From Hermodice carunculata (Eukaryota > Annelida > Polychaeta > Eunicida > Amphinomidae): DNA of 64,000 bases. Numbering within the stretch: the first letter of the stretch is position 1; every line of letters starts with the position of its first letter. The notes below the pieces were generated by a model, which saw nothing but the letters and a program-made list of their open reading frames with translations, was not told where the DNA came from and did no database searches. The stretch spans positions 50,150,634 to 50,214,633 of the forward strand of contig OZ026629.1 of the NCBI GenBank assembly GCA_964020975.1. Reading direction: 5' to 3'. Below, piece by piece: positions 63,173 through 64,000 of this stretch. The position numbers and the translations under genes are program-made.

Positions 63173-64000
63173 ATTAAATATAGTAACTATATTGATAGAC
63201 ATTCGTGTTCACGCCAATATGTAATGGTTATGATTTTGTTTCAGCCAAACCCGTAGCTGTTGCTATAATGACAATAATTAATAATAATTTATCAGGAAAA
63301 GTTCCCCTTTACAGCGGGGGCACAAACGGTACAGGGAAAATTCCAATAAAACGTACAGGTTCTTTGTCACGTCCTCTGTGAATTGGATGATCCTTTGAAC
63401 AGTCCCCACAAAAATGAAAGGTTCGTTGAAAACTTTCTTAAACCATCTTGTTCACGTTAAGAAAGAAATGTCTCTTATATGTGTATTTTCGGCTCCAGGA
63501 CAAGGCCATAAAACCAGGCACCAGAATTATAATGTAATTATGGAACTACTTTATTTTTTTTGTCATTCTTTCAGTACATGTAATTGAATCGTTATACCTT
63601 CCCAAGCACGAAATCTAATTTTATCATGATACAGATACATTGAAATATACGTACGACTTTGTATATATTAACAACAGTCAACAACTAGTGTCAGCTCTCC
63701 ATCACTATATTTTTTTCTTGAAATAAAAAATGTTTCGCTTTCCCGTGGCAGTAATGTTTTGTGTACCTAGATGACTTAATTGTCACATGCACATTCATCG
63801 GCATCAACACCTGAACAGCACCAAAATATGGGCAATAAAAAGTGTCCGTTTGTGCATCCGCATGCGCCGGGTGCTGTTCTGACCCGTGCATGCAGCCCGT
63901 GAGTTGATAGAAAATGCCTGGGGTTTACACACCAAGAGATGTCTTCGGAGGATAATGAAGGCTAAACCACAGAATCACCAATTTTAAACCATTATTTCTG
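63173..64000. other. Non-coding, nothing recognised
   Basis: This stretch could be the body of a SINE headed by the tRNA-like sequence, but no tail or flanking duplication was found. Confidence 0.45.

Overview
The window is animal nuclear DNA. It holds two intron-split, highly conserved eukaryotic genes with canonical GT-AG introns, set in long non-coding tracts full of microsatellites, small DNA transposons and LINE remnants. Repeat content and exon structure suggest a marine invertebrate (lophotrochozoan or invertebrate deuterostome). This is inference; no taxon is fixed by the sequence.

Layout. Positions 1-7417 are non-coding and read best as one long intron of a gene entering from the left. 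Five exons at 7418-10157 (+) encode the C-terminal 198 residues of the AP-1 clathrin adaptor medium subunit (mu-1), ending at a real stop and followed by a 3' UTR of about 1.5 kb. A repeat-bearing spacer of about 3 kb follows. From 37532 down to 14784 (-) lies a complete gene for the XPF/ERCC4 structure-specific DNA-repair endonuclease. I could assemble 22 exons with consistent phase, 2730 nt in total and 909 residues, close to the 916 of human XPF. The two genes are tail to tail and have no functional link.

The left 39.5 kb carries about ten copies of a 165-195 bp palindromic-ended MITE family, mostly in ERCC4 introns, plus one 49-bp minisatellite that appears to have grown out of a MITE copy. 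Upstream of ERCC4 (about 38.4-43.2 kb) is a nest of LINE 3' ends, MITEs and a roughly 1.7 kb element with GTTACGGTAAC-type iterated ends and a short coding stub. From 44.3 kb onward I see no host gene. That half holds a large clustered family of degenerate repeats with an internal period of about 150-180 bp, two minus-strand LINE coding fragments (53.3-54.0 and 54.75-55.2 kb), many long microsatellites and one tRNA-like sequence near 63.1 kb.

No operon, CRISPR array, phage or defence system is present. The most interesting material is repeat biology: birth of a minisatellite from a MITE, a direct duplication bracketing ERCC4 exon 1, the GTTACGGTAAC element, a LINE insertion with unusually long flanking duplications, and the periodic repeat cluster.
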